DNA from: Bilabrum cf. latius | Taxonomy: Eukaryota; Bigyra: Bicosoecida; Bigyra; Bicosoecida | Length of the DNA: 64,000 nucleotides | Reading direction: 5' to 3' | NCBI GenBank assembly: GCA_965178125.1 | Contig: OZ237756.1 | Location: forward strand, 930,001 to 994,000 | Part shown: piece by piece, positions 46,601 to 56,747 of the stretch | How the letters are laid out: each line of letters starts with the position of its first letter | How positions within the stretch are numbered: the stretch's first letter is position 1 | The notes under the pieces: model-generated | The model's input: the letters and a program-made list of their open reading frames with translations, nothing else | Databases searched by the model: none | Told to the model about the DNA's origin: nothing | Position numbers and translations under genes: made by a program

Positions 46601-46919
46601 CAGTCTAGTTCGGGCTTGAAGAGTTCGATCCATCTTGCAAGCGCCTTGACAGATTTATCGGGATATATGTGTACGCTTTCATGCGCTTCAACCCGGCCGC
46701 CTCCCATGCAATCGAGAAGATGCTGGAAATCGATTGGGTCCCAAGCGTTCCTTTCGCTTGGCGGCCACGTGCCATTCTAAGCTCGCCTGCGATGTCCCTA
46801 TGCGGACCCCGAAGATGATCTGGAATACTAAAACGGTTCGTGTCCGCACCATGCGAGGCGGCAAACCCTGGCAGCCCGACCACTATCACACTGAACACCA
46901 TAAGAAGAGTCTGCAGCAT
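43674..46919 (-). CDS. Seven-transmembrane protein with signal peptide and very long basic tail
   Basis: About 1,081 residues from ATG 46919 to TGA 43674-43676; TAG (Gln) at 46605-46607, 46221-46223, near 45870, two near 45655-45695, 44937-44939 and 44148-44150. N-terminal signal peptide (LQTLLMVFSVIVVGLPGFAAS), a luminal or extracellular domain with NSSSPN, then seven hydrophobic helices between about 46,510 and 45,770, including FLLIVLFWVEL and VLYAVLGVYSSVRTL. The helix 3-4 region recalls THH1/TOM1/TOM3 or GPR137-like 7TM proteins, but this is tentative. The cytosolic tail (about 650 residues) is Gly/Ala/Ser-rich, contains two copies of LPPSKRGAAKK, an acidic run and Arg-rich clusters. Confidence 0.65.
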
Positions 46920-47180
46920 GACTGCAAACCCCAGGCTCAGTCCGAAGCAGCTTCTCTTGATGCACGAACCGTAAAACAAGTGAACGAAGCCGGGGGCTGA
47001 GAAGCACTCGAAGGCGAAGTTCTGGCACAAGGCGCTGTATGCCTGAAACGAGATCGCCGCGGCGCTGGCACAAACAGATTTGGTCGCAACGTGATGGAGA
47101 TGCTGGATTGTTGTATTTAAGTTGCCAAGACAGAGCGAATGGTTTAATTAAAGCATCTACATTGCTTTGCATGTACTTGA

Positions 47181-47657
47181 TCATTTCTTAAACAACTTCC
47201 AAACTCCACCGTAGCGATAGTACGGAAACCTTGATTTATCTCCGTCAACCACTCCTCCAGATACCCTTGGCCAGCACTTTGTGCACACAAACTTCCAATC
47301 TCTTGATGCGTCTATTTGGCACCTAATGAGGTGCGGGTGCTTTCCTCCGCACAAGTGGCACGGCTTCATCATGTCTTCCGGTGTTCTGCTTCGCTTGGCT
47401 CGTGCTTCCTATTTTGCCGCTTTCTTACGCCGCTTCCGCTCAAGTTTCTTGGAGATTTTGGAAGAGTCGGTGCTACAGGTTCTGCTAGGTGCGCGGTCCA
47501 CATGCTCGGAAACCCAAGCACTGGAAGACGATGCCATAGAGCTACAACTGGGATGCAAAAAACGACGGAGCAGATTGGCTGATAACCACTTGTTATTCAT
47601 TCCATGGCCACTAGCCCAAATCAAGTCCTTGTTGTTAGGTAGCAGCAGCCACGTCAT
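47181..47657 (-). CDS. Small CxxC zinc-binding-like protein, possibly organelle-targeted
   Basis: 158 residues from ATG 47657 (or an internal ATG near 47600, starting NNKWLSANLLRRFLHP, which looks like a mitochondrial presequence) to TGA 47181-47183; TAG (Gln) at 47409-47411. A Lys/Arg-rich linker (KKLERKRRKKAAK) precedes a compact C-terminal domain: CHLCGGKHPHLIR, FVCTKCWPRVSGGV and YYRYGGVWKLFKK. Two CxxC pairs suggest one zinc site. I recall similar domains in algal hypothetical proteins but cannot name a family. Divergent from the calcyphosin-like gene with 120 bp between starts. Confidence 0.65.
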
Positions 47658-47777
47658 CGAAAATCAACGAGCCTGAACGAACTTCAGTTGAACTTTCTCT
47701 CCCCGCGGCGGCGCCCCCAACGGATCCATCGGTGCGCGCAAAGCACTCCTTTCCAATTTACTGAATAGGCTAAAATC

Positions 47778-49052
47778 ATGGCTGCTGCAGGAGGCATGGT
47801 AGCTGACCCTACCTTACAGAGTAGGGTAGATGCCTTAGAGGCCAGGATTCGATCCAAAATGGAAACGGAGACCGGATTCGGCACCGCGGCCGACCAGGCA
47901 TCGCATCTGAACAAGGTATTTAGGTTCTTTAACACTGACAAGGTAAGACAGTTGATACTCTTGATATGCACTCCTTTGCATTTTTCTCTCTCACTACGAA
48001 TGGCTGAAGCTATGGACTCAAGCTTTGTGTAGATCGCGGTAGTCCTTTTCTTCTTGTGTGCTTTTGCTTGCGCTGATGGGACCGCATTGACCTCTATGCT
48101 TCGAGTTCGAGCACCGCAGGATGGTTTTCTCAGCTTTGAAGAGTTTAGTGCGGCCATGGTGCGCTTGAATTTTGTGGGTGTGCAGAAAGAGCTCAGGACT
48201 TTGTTCGACCGATACGACAGCGACGGCAGTGGATTCCTTGCGTACGAAGAGTTCAGTGCGGGTCTCCTCGGCCTAATTCCCAATCCCAAGGGAGATCCTG
48301 TGGTCCGATCAGCGATCGACCGCATCCGGCACAAGATGGCCGAGCGCGGCTCTCTGAACTGCATCCGCAAGATGGGGCGGGCCTTCCGCATCATGGACGA
48401 CTCGAGGGACGGCCGGCTGGACGAGGAGGAGCTTAAGACGGGCCTGAGGGACTTTGGGGTGGACCTTCCAGACAAGGACATCCACGTGGTGATCAAGACC
48501 TTCGATCGGTCCGGGGACGGTCGGGTGAACTACGACGAGCTGCTGCGAGGACTGAGGGGCAACCTGAGCGCACGCCGGCGGGCCATGATCTAGCTGGCCT
48601 TTGACGTGCTGGACAGGGATGGCAGCGGGCAAGTCACGATCGAGGACATCCTGAGCGTGTATGATGCCTCGCATCACCCCGACGTGATGGACGGCAAGTG
48701 CACGGAGAAAGAGGCCCTGGGGGAGTTCCTGGACCAGTTCGACACGCTGGAGAAGGACGGCATCGTGACCAGGGAGGAGTTCCTGGACTACTACCGGGAT
48801 GTGAGCGCGAGCATCGACTCGGACGACTACTTCGAGCTGATGATCCGGAATGCCTGGAACATCTCGGGGGGAGAGGGGGCCATGGAGAACACGTCCAACC
48901 TGAGGGTGCTGGTGGTGCATGGGGACGACTCGCAGGACGTGGTGGAGGTCAAGGACTCGTTCGGGCTGGACCGCAGCGACGTGTCGGCGATTCGCAAGAA
49001 GCTGGAGGAGCAGGGTGTGGCAGACATCAAGGAGATCAAGCTGACTGCGTGA
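47778..49052 (+). CDS. Calcyphosin-like EF-hand protein
   Basis: 365 residues: exons 47778-47942 and 48120-49052 around a 177-nt GT-AG intron that falls inside the first EF-hand loop (NTDK joined to DGFLSFEEF). TAG at 48591-48593 is Gln (MI-Q-LAFDVLDRDGSG). EF loops: DKDGFLSFEEF, DSDGSGFLAYEEF, DSRDGRLDEEEL, DRSGDGRVNYDELL, DRDGSGQVTIEDI and a last KDGIVTREEF. The segment VSASIDSDDYFELMIRNAWNISGG is the calcyphosin (CAPS/CAPSL) signature. The C-terminus (DLRVLVVHGDD-like, about 48,895-49,050) extends beyond animal CAPS. Calcium sensor; a flagellar role is plausible but inferred. Confidence 0.88.
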
Positions 49053-49923
49053 GGGCTTGCATGCACTCTGTGGTTGGTTAGCTGCGGGTGCACGTGCCTT
49101 GCTGCGCGTGTATGGACTATATGGACTCGGTGTGATTGCTCCACACGTGTCATACATCATGATAGACGACTTCGGTCATTCATACTCGTGCCCCTCGTCA
49201 CGGACCAGCAGCGCCCACGTCGGCCAGCTCCTGCTCGCCCGGGACACATGCTATATTTGTCCAACAGTGCGGTCAGGGTGGTGCTGCCACGAGCTTGCCG
49301 CCTCTATCCGGCGTCTTGTCGCTCGAGATGCCTCCAACCAGTCATCGCCTGTCCCATCCTAGCCGACACTTCGCCCCCGCTTCACGCCGAGCTGCCACTC
49401 AGGGGGTATCGCTCCGGCAGTCTCGCCGCACCTAACTCTTGCTATCTTGGACCAAGACTGCGTCCCGGCACCCGATTTGTATGTATCCGTGCATACTCTT
49501 GGCAAAGATATGGCACGAACCCCGCTAAGCGCTTCCATCTGTCGAACGACGGAAATTCCAACAGTTGCAGCAGCTGGAGGTACCATATCGGGACTAACAA
49601 ATGACAAAATTGTGTTTGTACTAGCTACATGAGCTGCGCGCCCATTGCTCTTGTCAATAGCCGAGGCAGAGCTTGCTGCAGAGCTGCCCTGGTCCGTTAC
49701 ACTGTTGCTCTCCGGCTTACCCTTCGTTGTATCAGCTTCGCTGGCACTTTGAACACCCTATCGACGGCGAGTCTACCGGGGCATTCGCCCAGTTCATGCA
49801 GAATCTAGTCAAGGACGGACGGATGGTTGCTTCGTCCGGCGGCGGAAGATTCCGAATCGGCCAGATTTGCCGGTCCATGTCCAGGAACAGTACTCGCCCG
49901 GCCGGAATTCCTCAAGGTTTTCC
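49053..49923. other. Intergenic region with one weak minus-strand frame
   Basis: Between the calcyphosin-like stop and the VPS37 start. Only the low-confidence frame at 49176-49586 was found; no repeats or RNA genes seen. Confidence 0.35.
49176..49586 (-). CDS. Questionable open frame, about 136 residues
   Basis: Open from ATG 49586 to TGA 49176-49178 if two TAGs (49359-49361 and near 49250) are Gln. It has Trp-rich segments (SRSWPTWALLVRDEG) but no recognisable domain, and plus-strand frames overlap it. Could be non-coding. Confidence 0.2.
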
Positions 49924-51320
49924 ATGAGCATTAGAGGGTGAGAAGAGTTGTACGGTCTATATATCGTTACTCTCGCGCAATGCTGTACATTTGTGATGCA
50001 ATTACCCTACCGTGTACCCGTGCAGTCGTGATGCCCAAATCCAAGCGTTCAAGGCAAAACACCCATATGCCCAATCCGAGGTCGGTCAGGATGGTGAAGA
50101 TGTTTTCGTGCTTGGTATAATCCTGAGCAGAAAACCGCCCGGCTGGAACCCTGCAGCTCAGTGCATCGGAACCTTCAGAATGTGAGTATACCCAGCTTAT
50201 CTGCACTGGCGGGCGTGCGAGCAAATAGCAGCTGCGATGTTGTACCAACTCTTTATTTATACCTGCAGATCATTGCCACCCTTGTTCCCTTCTGAGAGAC
50301 CTCGGATTCATATCCAAGCTCCTGATGGATACGGTCTTAGCCATCCAAATATTTCCCGTGGCATGGTTGTAGGAATACGAGAGCTGGACAGCTGGAACAT
50401 ATCCAAGAGGCTAATTGGTAAGGTTTAGGCATCGGCAGCATGCTGTCGACTCATGTTATTGTCACAGCCGCGATGAAACCCCCGATTTGCCTGTCGACTT
50501 CGCAGATGTCGTCCAAACTGTCTTTCGGATCATGTGCCAGGAACAGCCACCAAACGTGTTTCCCGCTGCTGTGCATAGGTCCCCTCCGGGTTGGTTGGCC
50601 GCTCCAGCGCCTGCCCCTACCCCTGCCCCTGCCCCTGCCCCTGCCCCTGCCCCTGCCCCTGCCCCTGCCCCTGCCCCTGCCCCTGCCCCTGCCCCTGCCC
50701 CTGCCTACCGCCCGATGCCGTCCACCAGCCGGTCTGTCCCCACGGGCCCCGTGCATATGCCCCCCTGTCCAGATCGCTTTGTGGGCGTGGACAGCATGGA
50801 GCCTGCCGTGCTGCAGGTGCTAGCCGTGGATGAGGGAGAGGCGGACAGGACGGTGCACCGGCAGGAGCCCGGGATCCGTGGGCTGCGAGACAGGCTCAAG
50901 GGGCTAGTGCAGGCCAACAGGGACATGGCCGGTCGGCTGGTATAGGGGGCAGATGGACCCTCGGGGCACAGGGTCCGGCGAGAAACCCTCGAGTCTCAAC
51001 TGGCGGTGCGCCAGGTAGAGGGGGCCCAGCTGGAGGAGAGGCTCAAAGCGGCGCTGCGCAAGAGGGACCAGGCAGGCGCGGGGCAGGGGGGTGATGCCGC
51101 TGCGCTGAGTGCCAAACTTGGGCGCCTGGAGGAATAGGCGGGGGATGAACTGGATGTAGCTCGCGAGGAACTGGTCGATGGGGCTTGGGAGAGCGGGGAT
51201 GGAAATCGACGGCAGGCCATCAGCAAGGTGTGCGACAGGATCCTGGCCGCTGCCACCCGCAGGGCCGAGATGCACGGGAAGAGGCTGCTGCTGGATGCGT
51301 TTGGACTTGCCACCGAATGA
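49924..51320 (+). CDS. VPS37A: VPS37A-like ESCRT-I subunit (UEV plus Mod(r) domains)
   Basis: Four exons: 49924-49937, 50026-50181, 50269-50417 and 50506-51320 (introns 88, 87 and 88 nt, GT-AG). They sum to 1,134 nt, an exact 378 codons, giving 377 residues; TAG (Gln) at 50943-50945 and 51135-51137. N-terminal UEV-like fold: ISLPPLFPSERPRIHI and RLIGDVVQTVFRIMCQEQPP. A Pro/Ala repeat linker follows. The C-terminal Mod(r) helical domain reads EPAVLQVLAVDEGEADRTV, LVQANRDMAGRLV and DAFGLATE at the end. Only VPS37A-type proteins combine UEV and Mod(r). ESCRT-I sorts ubiquitinated cargo into multivesicular bodies. The 14-nt first exon is the least certain part, but the frame arithmetic supports it. 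Confidence 0.78.
50606..50705 (+). repeat. CCCTGC hexanucleotide tandem array coding (Ala-Pro)n
   Basis: About 15 copies of a hexanucleotide in the VPS37A-like linker, read as alternating Ala and Pro. A six-base unit keeps the frame when copy number changes. Confidence 0.9.
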
Positions 51321-51513
51321 TCGGCTGCAACAGATATACGTGTAGGACGCCACTCACTCGTCATGCGGCCAACTGATTGTCGGCCTGACCGAGCGACACA
51401 AAAATTTAGCCCGCGCCACATCTACTCGGAGCCTCAGGAAATCCACGTGCTCGAAAGACGCCTTCCAAGGCTCCCAATCAGGTGTGTTTGGAATGGCATT
51501 CTAAGCATTAAAT

Positions 51514-53382
51514 ATGGATGCGGTCAGTAGTCCTGCCAGGCGGGCTCGTAGACGAAGGAGACGGAGACGCGGTCCAGGCCAATCGGGTGCACAGACTGGT
51601 GCGCCTGCTCTGACACTTGGGGGTTTACTATCCAGCTCTCTGGCTGGGCATGATAAACAACCTGCAAAGGTGCACGATTCCAACCTGTCCAGACCCCATG
51701 GCTTGGCAAAAGCACCGGCGATTCCGAAAGGTGGCTCAAGCCGGTTTCGAATCAAACCAGCGTCTGCAGAAAAGCATGGTGGTCACGGCGGTAACCCTGG
51801 CAGCGCCTCGAGAGTAGTTGTCTAGTCCAGACGCAGGAAACGCGCATCTCCTGTTGCAATCGATATGCTCCGAGAGAGGCTCAACAGGTGGGCGACGAAC
51901 AATCCAAAAGCAATGTCAGCTGCGCTAGAGCACTTTGCGGGCAGGCCTGCGGACTCGCGCGGGTGCCAAGAGCTCCGTGAATCTATGGCTGATGTCGACC
52001 GGACAGATTCTGAACAAATTGCCAAGGTTGTTGCATGCTTACTGCACTATGGTGGTTTGACGAGAAGTACCAATGTGGCAGCAGTCCGATCGATCGTTCC
52101 TTGGATCCCTACTGCTGGCTCAGATTAGCGGGATGCCGTGTCACATCACCCACCAGATATGTACATGGTGGGCAGTGTGAACATTGAGGTGGCAGCTGCT
52201 GCCTCATCTGGCCCTACGAAGCCAGCCGGAGTCAAGTCTACCCGTGGAGTTCACGCTGCATCAAACAAGCTGTCCCTGCACCTACCTGCCTCAGTCATTC
52301 GCCTAGAATCGGAGGCGCTCATTGCCGCAGTGCAAGGTGTATCGTCCACTAAACCGCCGTGTGCGACCGTTTGTCTGGTACATGCAGGAAAGCCCACTGC
52401 AAGCGCCGCCCCAACTGTGCCGTGTCCTAGCCCCCATGCAGGGTCATCGGGCAGTGCGCCTGCTGGTCCAGCACTGGAACTGCAGCCGAGCACAGGAAAG
52501 GAACTATGCATCCACATGCCCCTGCAGGCCCCGCTGCTGGCCGCCCCGTTGCCCCCGCACCAGGTGCGACTCCGGTGTCCCCATCAGCTGTCCGCCGCGC
52601 TGGATGCCGCCGTCGAGGCCATGCTGCGGAGGGTCCGTCGGTTGCAGTGGAGGGCGGAGCAGAAAGACCTGGCGGCAGCGAGGCTGAAGCCAAGGTACGT
52701 GGCTGGGCTGCGGCAGGCGTGCAGTGCTGTGAGAACGGGCCGTGCTCTGCTGGTGGTGCTGGCTCCAAACACCAAGGGTGGAGACGGGAAAGGAGCCATC
52801 GGGAGCGGCCCAGGAGATGGCGCCGAGGCAACTGGAGCAGCTTCTGGTGCGGGTGCATCTGACCCGATGCATGCCAGCCTGGGTGCAGACCCAGGTCCTC
52901 CTCAGCAGCCTCCTCTAGCAACGGGTGGCATGGATGGCAGAGTCCGTGCCTTAGTGCAGTCCATTGTAGCAGCGCAAAACGACGAAGCAGCTACGGCTGC
53001 CTATGCTCTGTCGACCGGCAAAGGTCGTGCTGCTGCCCTGCGCAAGGGCACCGAGTGCATTTGCGCCCTCTCAACGAAGCGAATCGCTAGGGCGCTGCAG
53101 GACGTAGGAGGGGGAAGGCGTGCAGGAGATGCGGCTGCGGGCAGATCAACAGGGGGAAGGCAAGCAGGAGATGCGGCTGCGGGCAAATCAAGGCGAGGCA
53201 GCCGCAAGCGAAGCGGGCCTGAGCACGTGTCGGCGATTGCTCTGCTGTCAGAGGAGCAGCTGGGCGCCCTGCCGCAGGTTGTGCGGGCCCTGGCTCGCGC
53301 CCTAGCTGTGGGTGGTGGTGGGCTCGCTGGCGCTGACGTCCCGGGTGCGCCGGTTGGTCTGTGGGTACACCACAAACTGTGA
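51514..53382 (+). CDS. SECISBP2: SECIS-binding protein 2-like (SBP2), L7Ae RNA-binding domain
   Basis: 622 residues from ATG 51514 to TGA 53380-53382; TAG (Gln) at 51823-51825 and 52126-52128. N-terminus is basic (RRARRRRRRRR). The C-terminal half carries the SBP2-type L7Ae region: AVEAMLRRVRRLQWRAEQKD, RLKPRYVAGLRQACSAVRTG, ALLVVLAPNT, DGRVRALVQSIVAAQ, and YALSTGKGRAAALRKGTECI. This matches the order in SBP2 (bundle of helices, RLVLGLRE, CVIISPN, LHTIIDYACEQ, FALNRKALGR). SBP2 binds SECIS elements and recruits the selenocysteine EF to decode UGA. An alternative is another L7Ae-family rRNA protein, but the pre-L7Ae helix fits SBP2. Two short repeats (GGRRAGDAAAG / GGRQAGDAAAG) lie after the domain. 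Confidence 0.75.
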
Positions 53383-53488
53383 CCTTGGCGATGGTGCTGT
53401 ACAGCAGATTGCCGTGGATACGTCTAGCGAGTAAATCAACTAAATCTTCGACTTGACTGAAAGTACGCGTTTCGATCTCTCCAGGTCA

Positions 53489-55435
53489 TTACGCGAGCTC
53501 GCACTTGCCACTGATGAGCAGCTGCAGCAGCTACTTCTTGTTCACCTTTCCCATAGCGTTGCGGGGAATTTCTTCGACCCAAACAACTGCTCGGGGGCTC
53601 TTGTACGGAGCCATCTGCCCCAGGGCCCACTCCTGCACCTCCTGGGCGCTTGCATTTGTGCTAACTGGGGCCCGCACCGCTAGGGCAAGCACCGTCTCAC
53701 CCATGCCTCTAGCCTCCAGTGCGGCGATGGCATGCCCACACGGTTCCAGCCCGCTACTGTCCCACTTGTCTCGCAGAGCCTATCGCACAGCTGCTGCATC
53801 TTCGTCTGGAATCCCGAGCACTGACACATCGCCGACAGCCTCGTGGTCCAGCATAACCGTCTCGGCCTCGAGCGCCGACACCTTGTACCCTCCTACCTTA
53901 ATGATGTCCGCCGATGCACGCCCCAAGATGCGCCAGCGACCCTTCAAATCCCGCGCCACCATATCACCGGTCTGGAACCACCTTGGGACCGCTTGCACCT
54001 GCTCCTGCGACATGGCGCGCTGTGCCGCCGGGCCATTGACACCCTCATAGGCAACCGTGCCAGCGGGCAGCTGCGACCCCTTCTTGAAGGCCTCTGCAGT
54101 CGCCTCTTCCCTGCGCCAATAGTGATCAAACACGCTGGGCCCAGCAAGCCACAGTTCCCCGGTCACTCCCCCCTCTTCCCCATCCCCATGCTGCACATCC
54201 TGCGGTCTTGCCTCGCGGTCAGGAGCCACTGCCGCCATCACCCCCGGCAGCGGCCAGCCCACCGACCCGAGCACCCTGCCTTCCTCGGGCTCGAATGGAT
54301 TGGACAGCGCCATGCCCACCTCCGTCATGCCATACCTCTCTAGCAGGCGGCCGCCCGTGCGCTGAGTCCACGCCCGGCCAAGGGCTGCTGGCAGTGGCGC
54401 TGATCCACTGAAGCACTACACTGCTGGGCTACGACCCCGGACATGCTCTTCTTTCAGCACATTCCCCGTCTACTGCAAGAGCTTGTGGTACATGGCTGGC
54501 ACTGCCATGAAGCGCGTGGGGGTGCACTGCACTGCAGGTGCATTGTCCTCCTGCCCTGTCAAAGCGCTCCACACCGTGTCCGGAGAGAACTTGCCCCTGC
54601 GCATGTCCACAGTGGCCCCCGCCCACATGGCGCACTGCAATCCGTTGATCAGTCCGTGCACGTGGTGCAAGGGCAGTGTGTGCAGCACGATGTCGCTGGG
54701 TTGCCACTGCCAGGCGTCCACCAGGGTGGAGGTCATGGCATCCAGGGAGGCATGTGTATGTACGACGCCCTTTGGTCGACTGGTTGTGCCAGAGGTGAAT
54801 ATCATGAGTGCCCCGCTGCCAGATTGCGCAACATGATCCGGCAAATCGTCATGTAGCGGGCGGGCGCTTACATGTGCAGCGTGCTGCTTATTCCACTGCC
54901 GCACTGACACATGCTTCGCATGCAGGTTTCGGGCAAGATCCTTGGCTTCATTGTAGCTGTTGCTAAGATCAAGAATGATTCCACTGCCCGAAGAAATTGA
55001 GGTCGTGGATGCAACTGTGCTCACCGGCACTGGAAGATTCAGATCCCAAACTCGGCTTGCAAGGGAACTGCTGCAGATAACCATAGCAGGATCTGATGTT
55101 GTTATCGCATACCCCAACTCAGATTGTGGGTGGGAGTCACACAGTGGGACTACCATAGCGCCAGCTTGCCAAACTGCCCACTGCGCTGCAACGAAGTCAT
55201 ACCCAGTTGCCAAAACACATACTCTTGGTGTCGCCTGCGCTGACATTTGTTCACTCTTCTTGATTCTAAGGTACTAGCTGATCTCTACGGCAAGCTGCGC
55301 CGAATCAGCTCCCAAGTGCTAGTAAGTAAAGGCATGGGTACGATCCAAATCAAGAATAGCTATTCTCTCCGGTGAATGCACCTGAGACAGTTTAAAGACA
55401 GTAGACATAGGTCTTGCTGGTGATTTGCAGAACAT
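53489..55435 (-). CDS. ACSF3: Malonyl-CoA/acyl-CoA synthetase, ACSF3-like
   Basis: About 648 residues, ATG 55435 to TAA 53489-53491, with TAG (Gln) at 55319-55321, 55274-55276, 54470-54472, 54413-54415, 53780-53782 and near 53535. ANL-superfamily motifs in order: LMIFTSGTTSRPKGVVHTH (P-loop), LPLHHVHGL, SGSAPLP, ERYGMTEVGMALSNP, WFQTGDMVARD, GRASADIIKVGGYKV and EEIPRNAMGKVNKK with the catalytic Lys. The YGMTE-GMALS and EEIPRN-MGK variants are those of ACSF3, the mitochondrial malonyl-CoA synthetase that feeds mitochondrial fatty acid synthesis. The N-terminus (FCKSPARPMSTVFKLSQ) could be a mitochondrial presequence. Open frame extends further upstream without ATG. Convergent with the SBP2-like gene, 106 bp between stops. 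Confidence 0.88.
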
Positions 55436-55865
55436 ACCATGTCGTTCTGCAGAATATCTAGTCAGGTGAGAGCATCGTCCGAACCGCCCGCTGCGATGCA
55501 AACAGCAACTCACAATTGCATGTATATTCGAGTACAGCAGAAATCAGTCACGTCTACCTATAACCTTACTCTACTCACGCTTTAGAGATAGCTCGAAGCA
55601 TACAAAATTTGTGTACGTGTAGCTGACGCACCTGCATAAATGTAGATCTAGGAGGCACCATGAGTGGTGGCTCCGGATCCGAACGCACACGGACCTACCT
55701 AACTTGATAGATCGACGTGCAATACTAATTTGGTACTGTAAAGTCATGCTATTGCTTAACACAATCTCATATATCGTGCCCACAAGGCGCCAGCGGCACC
55801 CTCCAAACCTCATCCGTGGCGCTCTCGTCTAGCCTCCGGTACATGTTCGTGAGGCCAAGGATAAT
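55436..55865. other. Last unique sequence before the subtelomeric arrays
   Basis: Presumed promoter of the ACSF3 gene, then unique sequence running directly into TTAGGG repeats at about 55866. No gene supported. Confidence 0.5.
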
Positions 55866-56747
55866 GGGTTTAGGGTTAGGGTTAGGGTTAGGGTTAGGGT
55901 TAGGGTTAGGGTTAGGGTTAGGGTTAGGGTTAGGGTTAGGGTTAGGGTTAGGGTTAGGGTTAGGGTTAGGGTTAGGGTTAGGGTTAGGGTTAGGGTTAGG
56001 GTTAGGGTTAGGGTTAGGGTTAGGGTTAGGGTTAGGGTTAGGGTTAGGGTTAGGGTTAGGGTTAGGGTTAGGGTTAGGGTTAGGGTTAGGGTTAGGGTTA
56101 GGGTTAGGGTTAGGGTTAGGGTTAGGGTTAGGGTTAGGGTTAGGGTTAGGGTTAGGGTTAGGGTTAGGGTTAGGGTTAGGGTTAGGGTTAGGGTTAGGGT
56201 TAGGGTTAGGGTTAGGGTTAGGGTTAGGGTTAGGGTTAGGGTTAGGGTTAGGGTTAGGGTTAGGGTTAGGGTTAGGGTTAGGGTTAGGGTTAGGGTTAGG
56301 GTTAGGGTTAGGGTTAGGGTTAGGGTTAGGGTTAGGGTTAGGGTTAGGGTTAGGGTTAGGGTTAGGGTTAGGGTTAGGGTTAGGGTTAGGGTTAGGGTTA
56401 GGGTTAGGGTTAGGGTTAGGGTTAGGGTTAGGGTTAGGGTTAGGGTTAGGGTTAGGGTTAGGGTTAGGGTTAGGGTTAGGGTTAGGGTTAGGGTTAGGGT
56501 TAGGGTTAGGGTTAGGGTTAGGGTTAGGGTTAGGGTTAGGGTTAGGGTTAGGGTTAGGGTTAGGGTTAGGGTTAGGGTTAGGGTTAGGGTTAGGGTTAGG
56601 GTTAGGGTTAGGGTTAGGGTTAGGGTTAGGGTTAGGGTTAGGGTTAGGGTTAGGGTTAGGGTTAGGGTTAGGGTTAGGGTTAGGGTTAGGGTTAGGGTTA
56701 GGGTTAGGGTTAGGGTTAGGGTTAGGGTTAGGGTTAGGGTTAGGGTA
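55866..56747 (+). repeat. Interstitial telomeric tract 1, (TTAGGG)n, about 880 bp
   Basis: Near-perfect TTAGGG hexamers, about 147 copies, the G-rich strand reading left to right. Begins abruptly in unique DNA and ends at the leader TATCTAATATAAAGTCAGGG. Confidence 0.97.
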
